A stretch of DNA of 57,869 nt from positions 1 to 57,869 of the forward strand of contig NZ_MVOC01000039.1 in the NCBI RefSeq assembly GCF_002043095.1, given 5' to 3'. Under the pieces are notes generated by a model. The model did no database searches, had not been told where the DNA came from, and worked only from the letters and a program-made list of their open reading frames with translations. The stretch comes from Mycobacterium sp. AT1. Lineage in GTDB: Bacteria; Actinomycetota; Actinomycetes; Mycobacteriales; Mycobacteriaceae. A program made the position numbers and the translations under genes. This document shows positions 16,441-24,814 of the stretch, in pieces; position 1 is the first letter of the stretch; each line of letters starts with the position of its first letter.

Positions 16441-18024
16441 CTACTGGGCGTCGGTGCGGTCGGACCCGGCCATCGTCATTTCTGACAGCCGCATCTCGTC
16501 GCCGGTCGCGGAATTGGGGGTGTAGTCAACACGGGCGGACTTTCCGAGGATGCCCTTCATGTGGGCGAGGTAGGCCATCTGCATGATCTCCTGCGGTTCC
16601 TCGGCGAAGAGTCGGGCGAACGCGTCTTGGCGGGCCTGGCCGGTGAGGGCTTCCGCGGCACGAATCTTCGCGTCGAATTCCTTGGTGCCGTATGCGGCCT
16701 GGGGTCCGTCGCTCAGCATGTACTGATCCATGGTGAAGGCCGCGTCACCGGCCTGATTGCCGTGCATGATCATCAACAGATACGGCCCGGCGTTGGCCGG
16801 GAACGGACGCAGCTGGTACTGCAGCTGGGAGGCCGTGTCCATCATCTCGATCTTGACGTTGAGGCCGATCTCCGCGAGCTCGCTCTGGATGACCTCGACG
16901 GTCTCGGCGATCTTGGGGAACTGGGCCGTGCGACCGATGAGCCGGATCTGGGTGTCGACCGGAACGCCGTCAGCCTTGGCCTCGGCGACGAGTGCCTTCG
17001 CCTTGTCGGAGTCGTGCGGCCACAGCGTCAGCTGGTCGTTGTAGCCGACCACGCCCGAGGGGATGAGCTGTGAGGCCGGGTCACCGAGCCCACGGAACAG
17101 CGCCTTGACGATGCCGGTCCGGTTGATCGCGTAGTTGATTGCCTGCCGAACGCGCATGTCGTTCAACGGCGCCGCGGTGGCCTGCATGCGCAGGGCGGTG
17201 GTCTCGTTGTTCTGGAAGGGGACACCGAGATCGCCTGCCCCGTCCTCCGGTCCGAGCGACGTGGCGATGTCGGTTTCGTCATTGGCGATCATCGCCGCCC
17301 GGACGCTGCCCTCGCTGCGCCATTGGTATTCGGCGCGGGCGAAGGCCGGCGCCGTACCCCAGTAGCGGGCGTTGCGGGCGAGGGTGAGCTTCTGCCCGAG
17401 GTCCCAGTTCTCGATGGCATACGGTCCGGTACCGATCGGCTCGCGGACCTTCTCCGTCGTGCTGGTCGAACGGGGAACGATCTCGACGAACGAGATGCGC
17501 AGCGGCAGAATCGGATCCGGCTTCTCGGTGGTGACCGTCAGGGTGGTGTCGTTCGGTGCAGCCAGCTTGAGCTTCTCGTCGCCGAAGACGTACCCGTCGA
17601 CGTTGCACTGCAGGTCTGAGTTCACGGCGCGGTCGACGGCGAATGCGGCGTCGGCGGCGGTGAAGGGGGCACCGTCGGAGAACGTGACGCCACTGCGGAT
17701 GTCGAAGGTCCATTCGGTGGGCGACGTCTGGCGCCACCCCGTGGACAGCAACGGCTGAAGGTCTCCGGAGTTCGGGTCGCGTTCGATGAGCGGCTCGGTG
17801 ATGTTGGAACGCACCACGATTCCGGTCGACGTCAGCGAGCTCTCGCACGGCTCCAGGGTCGGTGGCTCCTGGGAGAGAACGATGCGCAGCGTGTTGGGGT
17901 CGTAACCGCCGCGGCCGGAGTTGGCGACGGTGCAGCCGGTCGCGGCCACGGTCAGCACCGCGACGCCGAGGGCCAGCGCGGCCCGCGGCCGCGACGACCG
18001 CGGCAAGGGTGAAGCGGGACTCAT
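16441..18024 (-). CDS. ABC transporter substrate-binding lipoprotein (SBP_bac_5)
   Basis: A 527 aa family 5 extracellular solute-binding protein. A lipoprotein signal peptide ends at the lipobox LTVAATGC near residue 31, so the mature protein is membrane-anchored outside the cytoplasm. GGYDPNTLRIVLSQEPPTLEP and IRSGVTFSDGAPFTAADAAFA are typical of peptide/nickel/opine binders. The ATG at 18024 follows GGAGG at 7 nt. Family 5 proteins mostly bind peptides, but members for sugars and sugar acids exist. Encoded with a sugar-diacid pathway that has no MFS glucarate permease in view, it probably binds a sugar acid or oligomer. Confidence 0.9.
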   Translation of the reverse strand: MSPASPLPRSSRPRAALALGVAVLTVAATGCTVANSGRGGYDPNTLRIVLSQEPPTLEPCESSLTSTGIVVRSNITEPLIERDPNSGDLQPLLSTGWRQTSPTEWTFDIRSGVTFSDGAPFTAADAAFAVDRAVNSDLQCNVDGYVFGDEKLKLAAPNDTTLTVTTEKPDPILPLRISFVEIVPRSTSTTEKVREPIGTGPYAIENWDLGQKLTLARNARYWGTAPAFARAEYQWRSEGSVRAAMIANDETDIATSLGPEDGAGDLGVPFQNNETTALRMQATAAPLNDMRVRQAINYAINRTGIVKALFRGLGDPASQLIPSGVVGYNDQLTLWPHDSDKAKALVAEAKADGVPVDTQIRLIGRTAQFPKIAETVEVIQSELAEIGLNVKIEMMDTASQLQYQLRPFPANAGPYLLMIMHGNQAGDAAFTMDQYMLSDGPQAAYGTKEFDAKIRAAEALTGQARQDAFARLFAEEPQEIMQMAYLAHMKGILGKSARVDYTPNSATGDEMRLSEMTMAGSDRTDAQ

Positions 18025-18333
18025 GTGTCCTCCAGGGGCTGCTGGTGTGACGTCCACGTATGTGAATGCGACATGTGATCGCAGACACAACGTAGAGACG
18101 TCGTTTCCCCACCGTCAACCCAGTCGAATGGCCCGAATTGGGCGTGGGACATGACCGGCCTGGCACCATCCGCTCACTGACGAAGGGCCGATGACCTGCA
18201 CTGATGACGTGGCTAGCGACTCGTCGATACCCTGCGAGTGCCGCGAAACCGCTGATCATGCGTGTTCCGCATTAGTCCATGCTATTTCGGGGTTGGACGG
18301 GTATCCGCAGGTGGTCGTACCGTGGCTTTCATC
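18025..18333. other. Divergent promoter region of the importer and dehydrogenase genes
   Basis: This 309 bp gap separates the importer operon (minus) from the 2-hydroxyacid dehydrogenase gene (plus). It holds a tandem ATGTGA repeat at 18060 and 18073 (13 bp period) and the TGC-N7-GCA dyad at 18255-18275. No gene is supported. Confidence 0.6.
18255..18275. promoter_or_regulatory. LysR-box-like dyad upstream of the 18.3 kb dehydrogenase
   Basis: ATCATGC-GTGTTCC-GCATTAG has the same 7-7-7 architecture as 24261-24281; the right arm is identical and 5 of 7 left-arm bases agree. The core TGC-N7-GCA satisfies the T-N11-A rule for LysR sites. It lies 58 bp before the ATG at 18334. Confidence 0.55.
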
Positions 18334-19320
18334 ATGACCACATCACTCCGCACACCCCCGAACCACACGGTGCTGCAGGTCGGCCCGCTGAAACCGTCGC
18401 TGGAACGCACCCTTTCGGAGAACTACGGCGCACTGGTGTTGCCGGACGGGGCCTCCGAGCGTGGAGCGTTCCTGTCGACTCACGGCCCCGAAGTCACCGC
18501 GGTGGTGACGTCGGGTCGCTCCGGAGTCGACGCGGAGCTAATGCGAGCACTTCCCCACCTCGGCGCCGTCGTGAACTTCGGCGTCGGATACGACACCACC
18601 GACGTCGACGCAGCCGCCGAGAGAGGAGTCGGGGTGAGCAACACCCCCGACGTCCTCACCGACTGCGTTGCCGACACCGCGGTCGGACTGATGATCGACG
18701 TGATGCGGCAAAATTCCGCCGCCGACCGATACGTACGCGCCGGGCGGTGGCCCGCCGACGGCAACTACCCGCTGACCCACCAGGTCAGCAACCGACGCGT
18801 CGGCATCATCGGACTTGGTCGCATTGGATCGGCAATTGCCAAGCGGCTCAACGCCTTCGGCTGCACGATCTCGTACCACAACCGGAGCCAGAAGGCCGAC
18901 TCGCCGTACGCCTACGTCGACTCCCCCGCCGCACTCGCGCGCGGCGTCGACGTCCTCGTCGTCGCGGCCGCGGGAGGAGACGGAACCCGAAGTTTGGTCG
19001 ACGCCGAGGTAATCGACGCGCTCGGGTCGTCGGGCTACCTAGTCAACGTCGCCCGCGGCAGCGTCGTCGACGAGGCTGCGCTCGTCGACGCCCTGATCAA
19101 CGGCCGCCTCGCAGGCGCGGGCCTCGACGTGTTCACCGACGAGCCGAACGTCCCAGAAGAACTGCTGACATTGGACAACGTCGTGCTGCTGCCGCATGTC
19201 GGGAGCGGCACCGTCGAAACCCGCGCCGCGATGGAACAACTCACCCTCGACAACCTCGACGAGTTCCTGCGCAGCGGTCGACTGGTGACGCCCGTCGTCG
19301 AGCCTGCCGTAGCGGTCTAG
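18334..19320 (+). CDS. 2-hydroxyacid dehydrogenase (NAD-binding)
   Basis: A 328 aa D-2-hydroxyacid dehydrogenase, distinct from the one at 8554-9531. The Rossmann motif GLGRIG is near residue 155, the catalytic Arg in NVARGSVVDE, the acidic residue in FTDEPNVPEEL, and the His in LPHVGSG. It resembles glyoxylate/hydroxypyruvate reductases, but the substrate is not certain. I chose the ATG at 18334; the open frame allows upstream starts. It is the only plus-strand gene of the sugar-diacid locus, and the preceding dyad links it to the operon at 24.2 kb. Confidence 0.85.
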   Translation: MTTSLRTPPNHTVLQVGPLKPSLERTLSENYGALVLPDGASERGAFLSTHGPEVTAVVTSGRSGVDAELMRALPHLGAVVNFGVGYDTTDVDAAAERGVGVSNTPDVLTDCVADTAVGLMIDVMRQNSAADRYVRAGRWPADGNYPLTHQVSNRRVGIIGLGRIGSAIAKRLNAFGCTISYHNRSQKADSPYAYVDSPAALARGVDVLVVAAAGGDGTRSLVDAEVIDALGSSGYLVNVARGSVVDEAALVDALINGRLAGAGLDVFTDEPNVPEELLTLDNVVLLPHVGSGTVETRAAMEQLTLDNLDEFLRSGRLVTPVVEPAVAV

Positions 19321-19407
19321 GAACGCTCGACGACTGATCCCGGGAGCGTGTGCCCACCCGTTCTGAAAGTCCATATCACTTCGAGGGCGGGTTCATGCCA
19401 GGACTTC

Positions 19408-20325
19408 CTAGCCGACGAATTCGTCCACCAGATCGTCGGTGGTCCACTCCCGTTGCGGCAGCACGTCACGCAACAGACGGAGCAGCGCGGGGTTGGTGCT
19501 GTCGCCGCGCCACGCGGCGTCGAGCTCGACCGGTCGCTCCCGGAAGGCACCGATCGACCGGAACGCCACCCCGACGGGATGCAGCGTCGCCGCCGACGCT
19601 GGCACCAAGGCGATCCCGATGCCCGAGCGGACCAACACCAGCATCGTGTGTACCTGCGTGACGTACTGGACGTAGCGCGGCGTGGCACCGGCAATGGTGA
19701 ACGTGCTGATCAGCAGATCGTTGAAATACCGCGCCTGCACCGGTGAGTACATGATGACGTCTTGGCCGTCGAGGTCGTTGAGCGTCAGCTGTCGGGGCAG
19801 GTTGGCCAGCGGGTGCCGGGCGGGGATGGCCGCCACCAGCTGCTCGTGCAGCAGCGGCCGTGACACGATCCCTGGCCTCTTCACCGGTGGCCGGACCATT
19901 CCAAGGTCGATCTCGCCTGCCATCAGCGCCTCGAGCTGTACCGCCGAAACCATCTCCCGCAGATCGAGTTTCACGTCGGGAAGCTCAGCGCGGGCACGTT
20001 CGAGAAGCCGCGGCAGCACCGCATGGGCCGAGGCAGCGGTGAATCCGACGACCACCGTGCCGAGGTCCCCGGCAGGGACGCGCTTCACGGTCATCGCGGC
20101 GCCCTCGGCCAGCTGCAAGATCCGGCGGGCGTCGGGGAGGAACGCGATTCCTGCCGGAGTGAGGGTCACCGACCGGGTGGTGCGGTCGACGAGTTGCACG
20201 CCGAGCTCGGATTCGAGCTGCTGAATCTGTCTACTCAGCGGCGGCTGCGTCATGTGCAGTCGCTCGGCAGCGCGACCGAAGTGAAGCTCCTCGGCGACGG
20301 CGATGAAGCAGGACAGTCTCGCCAA
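19408..20325 (-). CDS. LysR family transcriptional regulator
   Basis: A 305 aa LysR regulator with an N-terminal helix-turn-helix (AVAEELHFGRAAERLHMTQ, PPLSRQIQQLE, residues about 8-45) and a C-terminal effector domain (VVVGFTAASAHAVLPRLLER; MVRSGIGIALVP-like region). No ATG or GTG is available near the start. TTG at 20325 is annotated, but CTG at 20334 has GGAG at 6 nt and gives a leader of normal family length, so the true start may be a CTG. It is the last gene of the dehydrogenase/kdgD/dehydratase operon, and the TGC-N7-GCA dyads are its likely targets. Confidence 0.87.
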   Translation of the reverse strand: MARLSCFIAVAEELHFGRAAERLHMTQPPLSRQIQQLESELGVQLVDRTTRSVTLTPAGIAFLPDARRILQLAEGAAMTVKRVPAGDLGTVVVGFTAASAHAVLPRLLERARAELPDVKLDLREMVSAVQLEALMAGEIDLGMVRPPVKRPGIVSRPLLHEQLVAAIPARHPLANLPRQLTLNDLDGQDVIMYSPVQARYFNDLLISTFTIAGATPRYVQYVTQVHTMLVLVRSGIGIALVPASAATLHPVGVAFRSIGAFRERPVELDAAWRGDSTNPALLRLLRDVLPQREWTTDDLVDEFVG

Positions 20326-20399
20326 TGAAAACAGGGTGAACTCCGATGCGCTCCTAGTATTACCCGCGGCGAAAAGCGCCAATTCGGGTATGAGTGTAG

Positions 20400-21653
20400 C
20401 TACCAGCGGGGCTTGGTGTTCTCGAATTCGGGGTGGATGCTCTGCATGTAGCCGGTGTCGTCGCGGTCCCGGATCCCGCACCGCAGGTACTGCTCGTGCA
20501 GCGCACCGAGGGCGTCGTCGTCGATCTCGACGCCGAGGCCCGGGGTGGTCGGCACTGCCACCGCACCGTCTCGGAACTCGAGCACACCGGCCTTCACGAC
20601 CTCCTCGGTCTTCCACGGCCAGTGGGTGTCGCAGGCGTAGCTCAGATTCGGGGTGGCGCCCGCGAGATGCACCATCGCCGCCAAGCTGATGCCCAGATGC
20701 GAGTTGGAGTGCATCGACAGACCGAGCCCGAAGGTGTCGCAAATGCCGGCCAACAGTCGCGATCGGTGCAGCCCGCCCCAGTAGTGGTGATCGGAGAGCA
20801 CCACCTTCACGGAGTCCTTCGCGACGGACGGTGCGAGTTGGTCGAATGCGACCACACACATGTTGGTGGCCAACGGCATTGGCGACTGCGCCGCGACCTC
20901 GGCCATCCCGTCGAGGCCCGGCGTCGGGTCCTCCAGATACTCCAGTACACCGGCCAGGCCTGCGGCCACTTTGACCGACGTCTGGGGCGTCCACGCGGCG
21001 TTGGGGTCGAGCCGCAGCGGATGGTTGGGGAACGCCTCGCGGAGCGCCTCGACGGCCTTCATCTCCTCGTCGGGAGGAAACACGCCACCCTTGAGTTTGA
21101 TTGCGGTGAAGCCATATTCGTCGATCATGCGGGTGGCCTGGGCGACGATCCCGGCCGGGTCGACGGCCTCGCCCCACGCGTCGGGCTCGCCGCCAGGGTG
21201 GGCCGCCCACTTGTAGAAGAGGTAGGCGCTGAACGGAACCTCGTCGCGGACCTTGCCACCGAGCAGGTCGGAGACCGGTCTGCCGGTGAGGTGACCCTGA
21301 ACATCGAGGCATGCCACCTCGAACGGCGAGAACACCTGGTCGACGGCGCTGGCGGAGGTGATCATTCCCGCCGTGCCGACGGCAGCGTCGTCGCCCGCCA
21401 ATCGCTGCGCAATGGTGGCGCGAATGATGTTGAGCGCAAACACGTCCAGGCCGACGATGGCTCCAGCGGCGGCGTCGAGACGGGCCAGGTGCCGGGTGTC
21501 GGCGTAGGTCTCCCCCAGCCCGACGAGGCCGGCATCGGTGTCCAGCTGGATGATCGCGCGGAGCGCAAACGGCTGGTGGACGCCGACGGTGTTGAGCAGG
21601 GGCGGGTCGGCGAAGGCCACCGGCGTGATGCGGGCACCGGTGATCAGCGCCAT
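20400..21653 (-). CDS. Glucarate dehydratase-family enolase superfamily enzyme, second type
   Basis: A 417 aa enolase-superfamily dehydratase of the glucarate dehydratase type, but not the classical GudD subgroup. Active-site elements are complete: IKLKGGV (KxK), LRLDPNAAW, EDPTPG, ATNMCVVAF, SDHHYWGG and the His base in MHSNSHLG. It begins ITGARITPVAFADPPLLNTVGVHQPFALR and lacks the FADRDAGGRG insertion of GudD. The ATG overlaps the kdgD stop by one base (TGATG). It probably makes the kdgD substrate from glucarate or a related hexarate such as galactarate. Confidence 0.88.
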   Translation of the reverse strand: MALITGARITPVAFADPPLLNTVGVHQPFALRAIIQLDTDAGLVGLGETYADTRHLARLDAAAGAIVGLDVFALNIIRATIAQRLAGDDAAVGTAGMITSASAVDQVFSPFEVACLDVQGHLTGRPVSDLLGGKVRDEVPFSAYLFYKWAAHPGGEPDAWGEAVDPAGIVAQATRMIDEYGFTAIKLKGGVFPPDEEMKAVEALREAFPNHPLRLDPNAAWTPQTSVKVAAGLAGVLEYLEDPTPGLDGMAEVAAQSPMPLATNMCVVAFDQLAPSVAKDSVKVVLSDHHYWGGLHRSRLLAGICDTFGLGLSMHSNSHLGISLAAMVHLAGATPNLSYACDTHWPWKTEEVVKAGVLEFRDGAVAVPTTPGLGVEIDDDALGALHEQYLRCGIRDRDDTGYMQSIHPEFENTKPRW

Positions 21654-22582
21654 CAGCTGACGACCGCGAGCTCGCCCGCGATCACGGCGCGACCGGCCGC
21701 GATGATGTCGGCCAGCGTGTCCCGATCCTCGGGCGACGGCATGATCAGCGGGGGCCGAACAGGGCCTGCGGCAACGCCTTCCATGCTCACGCCCGCCTTG
21801 ATCAGCGACACTGCGTAGCCGGGAACGGTGTCACGCAACCGAACCAGGGGATGGAAGAAGTCCCGCAACAGCGCCGCGATCAGAGCCTCGTCGTCGCGCT
21901 CCAGCGCCTCGTAGAACGCCAGCGCGAGTTCCGGCGCGAACGCGAAGGTGGCCGACGAGTACAGCGTGACACCGATCGCGCGGTAGGCCTGCTGCGACAC
22001 CTCTGCGGTGGGCAGACCGTTGAAGAACTGGAACGGCTTGCCGGTCGGTTCGAGTGCGTCGGTGACGGCGCGGACGATGCGGGCGACCACGTCGACGTCA
22101 CCCGTCCCGTCCTTGAAACCGACCACGTTCGGGAAGTGGGCGACTTCGATGGCCGAGGCCTCCGAGTAGCGCGCGTTGCCCCGGTTGTAGACGATCACGG
22201 GAAGATCGGTAGCGGCCGCGACCTCGCGGGTGTAGTCGACCAGCCCGCGCTGGGGCATGGTGACCAGATACGGCGGCAGCAACAGCAGGCCGTCGGCGCC
22301 CGCTTCGGCGGCCGCCTTCGCGAAGATCTTGGCTTGGGCCACCGAGCCGCCGGTACCTGCGTAGACCGGCACCCGCCCGCCGGTCGCCTCGACCGCGGTG
22401 CGCACGATGCCGGCGAACTCGACGGCTTCAAGTGCGTGGAATTCGCCTGTGCCACAAGCGATGAAGACGCCACCAGGACCGGCGTCGACGCCCTTGGCGA
22501 CGTGCTCTGCGAGCCGCGTCAGGTCGACCTCGCCGTTGTCGTCGAAGGGGGTGACGGGAAAGAACAGTACGCCGTCAAGCAT
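21653..22582 (-). CDS. kdgD: 5-dehydro-4-deoxyglucarate dehydratase
   Basis: DHDPS/NAL-superfamily lyase, 309 aa, that converts 5-dehydro-4-deoxy-D-glucarate to 2,5-dioxovalerate with loss of water and CO2. The Schiff-base Lys is in VVGFKDGTGD near residue 180 and the partner Tyr in VIVYNRGNARY. FFPVTPFDDNGEVDL starts the barrel. The ATG at 22582 has AAGGAG nine bases upstream. It sits between the dehydratase that feeds it and the dehydrogenase that uses its product. Confidence 0.92.
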   Translation of the reverse strand: MLDGVLFFPVTPFDDNGEVDLTRLAEHVAKGVDAGPGGVFIACGTGEFHALEAVEFAGIVRTAVEATGGRVPVYAGTGGSVAQAKIFAKAAAEAGADGLLLLPPYLVTMPQRGLVDYTREVAAATDLPVIVYNRGNARYSEASAIEVAHFPNVVGFKDGTGDVDVVARIVRAVTDALEPTGKPFQFFNGLPTAEVSQQAYRAIGVTLYSSATFAFAPELALAFYEALERDDEALIAALLRDFFHPLVRLRDTVPGYAVSLIKAGVSMEGVAAGPVRPPLIMPSPEDRDTLADIIAAGRAVIAGELAVVS

Positions 22583-22613
22583 GTCGTGACTCCTTGATCG
22601 CAGGGTGATTCGG

Positions 22614-24206
22614 TCAGTCTTGGGTGAGTTGGCCGTCGATGCGGCGCCACAGTCCGTCGGGGTTTCCGTCGGCAATGGCACTGGGCAGCAACGCCTTCGG
22701 CACGTTCTGGTAGCACACGGGCCGCAGGAACCGCTCGATTGCGCGGCCTCCGACGGAGGTGGTGCGGGAGTCGGAGGTGGCCGGCGACGGCCCACCGTGG
22801 ACCATGGCGTGACAGACCTCGACACCCGTCGGCCAGCCGTTGAACAGGATGCGCCCGACCTTCAGCTCGAGTAGCGGCATCAGCTCGGCGGCTTGGTCGT
22901 GGTCGGAGTCGTCGACGTGCAGAGTTGCCGTGAGCTGACCCTCCAGACCGTTGACGACCGAGGCCATCTCGGCGGTGTCGGCGCACCGCACGACGACGCT
23001 GGAGGCACCGAACACCTCGGCTTGGAGTGCTTCGGAGCCTCCGAAGGTGGTGGCGTCGGTGCTGAACAGGGCGGCCCGGCACGTCGTGCGTTCGTCGCCG
23101 GGCGCTCCGCGGACGACGAGGTCGGCGTCCGCGTCGAGCGCAGCGACGCCCTTGGCGTAGTTGGCGGCGATGTTGGGTGTCAGCATCGGCGTCGCCTGCG
23201 CTTGTCCCACCGCGTCCTTCGCGGCCGCGATGAAGGTGTCGAGGTCGGGTCCGTCGACTGCGATGACAAGACCGGGGTTCGTGCAGAACTGGCCCGATCC
23301 CATCGTCAGCGAGGCGACGAACGCACCGCCGAGCTCGGCTGCGCGATTGGCCAGCGCCCCGTCGAGCAGGAAGACCGGGTTGATCGAGCTCATCTCGGCG
23401 TAGACCGGGATGGGCTCCTGGCGTCCGGCCGCCGCGGCGACGAGAGCCATTCCCGCGAAACGGGATCCGGTGAAACCGACCGCCTTGATCCTCGGATCGG
23501 TGACCAGCGCGGTGCCAAGCCCGGGACCGGACCCAAAGAGCATCGAGAAGGTGCCTGCAGGCAGACCGCAGTCCGCGACGGCGTCGGACACGGCGCGGCC
23601 GACGAGTTCGGAGGTGCCGGGATGGGCGTCGTGCGCCTTGACGACGACGGGGCAACCCGCCGCCAGCGCCGACGCCGTGTCGCCGCCGGCGACCGAGAAG
23701 GCGAGCGGGAAGTTGCTGGCGCCGAAGACGGCGACGGGGCCGAGCGGTACGGCGCGCTGGCGGATGTCGGGACGCGGCAACGGGGCACGATCGGGCAGGG
23801 CGGGATCGATGCGGGCGCCGTTCCAGCTGCCCTCGCGCAGCACTTCGGCAAACAGTCGGAGCTGACCGGTGGTGCGGCCGACCTCGCCGGTGAGGCGCGC
23901 CGTCGGCAAGCCGGTCTCGGCGGAGGCCCTGGCGACCAACGCGTCGCGCAGCGCTTCGATGTTCTCGGCGATCCGCTCGAGGAAGGCGGCGCGGCGCTCG
24001 GAGGTGGTGGCGCGGTATTCGCCGAAGGCGGCGGCGGCGGCCGCGCACGCCTGCTCGACGTGGCGGTCGTCGCCGTATCGGTAGGCGGGTTCGAGCTCGG
24101 TACCGGCGGTGGGGTCGAAGGCGCGGATCTCGGTGCCGCCGCCGGCGACAGGTTCGCCGGCGATGATCATCTGTCCCTGGAGGGTGTGCTCAGCCGTGTG
24201 TGTCAC
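22614..24206 (-). CDS. 2,5-dioxovalerate (alpha-ketoglutarate semialdehyde) dehydrogenase
   Basis: A 530 aa aldehyde dehydrogenase that should oxidise 2,5-dioxovalerate to 2-oxoglutarate, the last step of the pathway. The catalytic Cys is in GSGQFCTNPGLV near residue 300, the general-base Glu in YAEMSSINPVF, and the cofactor region in VGFTGSRFAG. FGASNFPLAFSVAGGDTASA is typical of the KGSADH-type subfamily. GTG at 24206 follows a TAGCGT hexamer at 7 nt. It is first in the operon with kdgD, the dehydratase and lysR, 31 bp ahead of kdgD. Confidence 0.9.
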   Translation of the reverse strand: MTHTAEHTLQGQMIIAGEPVAGGGTEIRAFDPTAGTELEPAYRYGDDRHVEQACAAAAAAFGEYRATTSERRAAFLERIAENIEALRDALVARASAETGLPTARLTGEVGRTTGQLRLFAEVLREGSWNGARIDPALPDRAPLPRPDIRQRAVPLGPVAVFGASNFPLAFSVAGGDTASALAAGCPVVVKAHDAHPGTSELVGRAVSDAVADCGLPAGTFSMLFGSGPGLGTALVTDPRIKAVGFTGSRFAGMALVAAAAGRQEPIPVYAEMSSINPVFLLDGALANRAAELGGAFVASLTMGSGQFCTNPGLVIAVDGPDLDTFIAAAKDAVGQAQATPMLTPNIAANYAKGVAALDADADLVVRGAPGDERTTCRAALFSTDATTFGGSEALQAEVFGASSVVVRCADTAEMASVVNGLEGQLTATLHVDDSDHDQAAELMPLLELKVGRILFNGWPTGVEVCHAMVHGGPSPATSDSRTTSVGGRAIERFLRPVCYQNVPKALLPSAIADGNPDGLWRRIDGQLTQD

Positions 24207-24213
24207 GCGTCCA

Positions 24214-24219
24214 ACGCTA
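24214..24219 (-). promoter_or_regulatory. -10 hexamer of the semialdehyde dehydrogenase operon
   Basis: On the minus strand TAGCGT ends 7 nt before the GTG at 24206; a TTGGAC -35-like hexamer lies about 18 nt upstream. The dyad at 24261-24281 is farther upstream, at an activator position. Confidence 0.5.
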
Positions 24220-24260
24220 GGTCCAGGATCGATTCATGTCCAAGACCGATCTCGCACCGA

Positions 24261-24281
24261 CTAATGCAGGTATTGCATTAG
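24261..24281. promoter_or_regulatory. LysR-box-like dyad upstream of the catabolic operon
   Basis: CTAATGC-AGGTATT-GCATTAG is a dyad with 8 bp perfect arms (CTAATGCA / TGCATTAG). The TGC-N7-GCA core is a T-N11-A LysR box. The lysR gene is in the operon controlled here. Confidence 0.65.
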
Positions 24282-24294
24282 CGGTGGCAAGGAG

Positions 24295-24690
24295 TCAGGC
24301 CGACTTACGGCTCCAGACGGCCAGCCGCTGCAACACGTCCCGACCCAACTCCCGCAGGTCGACGCGCGGCGAAGCCGCAATGAGGGTGACGCCGTCGGCG
24401 ACGCCCGCCACCTCGATGTCGTGGATCAAACCGGCCAACCCGTCAACCGTGCCCGCATAGCGCAGGGTTCCGTCGCCGACGACCGCCAGCTCGCGGACGG
24501 AGCGGAAATCGGGCGCCACGGCGACCGTGACGTCGAGGATCACCTCCACCGCGCCGCGGTCGGACCGGATCCGCGCGCGGCCACGTTGGGCCCGCTGCAG
24601 GTCGGAAGCCGCCAGCCGCACGGTGGGGTCACCGCCGGCCGTCAGTTCACTCCAGTTGCCTTCAGCCCCGTCTACCACGAATAGCCGCAC
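24295..24690 (-). CDS. Conserved hypothetical protein
   Basis: I do not recognise this 131 aa protein. It begins VRLFVVDGAEGNWSEL and is soluble, of mixed alpha/beta character, without signal peptide or obvious catalytic motif. TAACCT lies 7 nt before the GTG at 24690, so this start fits a leaderless transcript better than the longer open frame. It is divergent from the Pls/PosA-type gene and convergent with nothing. Codon use is like that of its neighbours. Confidence 0.6.
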   Translation of the reverse strand: MRLFVVDGAEGNWSELTAGGDPTVRLAASDLQRAQRGRARIRSDRGAVEVILDVTVAVAPDFRSVRELAVVGDGTLRYAGTVDGLAGLIHDIEVAGVADGVTLIAASPRVDLRELGRDVLQRLAVWSRKSA

Positions 24691-24802
24691 CTCCGCGAGG
24701 TTAGACGTACCGTCGACGACGGGCGACGGTTGCAATCACGCGGAATCCATCGGTATCGAGCGCGATGACGTGGCGCGGCGTGGAAGACGGGGTCAGGCTT
24801 AG

Positions 24803-24808
24803 TAGTTT
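24803..24808 (+). promoter_or_regulatory. -10 hexamer for leaderless Pls/PosA operon transcript
   Basis: TAGTTT ends 6 nt before the GTG at 24815, supporting that start and a promoter for the five-gene operon. Confidence 0.55.
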
Positions 24809-24814
24809 GTACCC

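Noticed and set aside
24207..24294. Riboswitch before the semialdehyde dehydrogenase
   Set aside because: The probable TSS lies at or next to the GTG, leaving no leader for a riboswitch; the dyad is better read as an operator.
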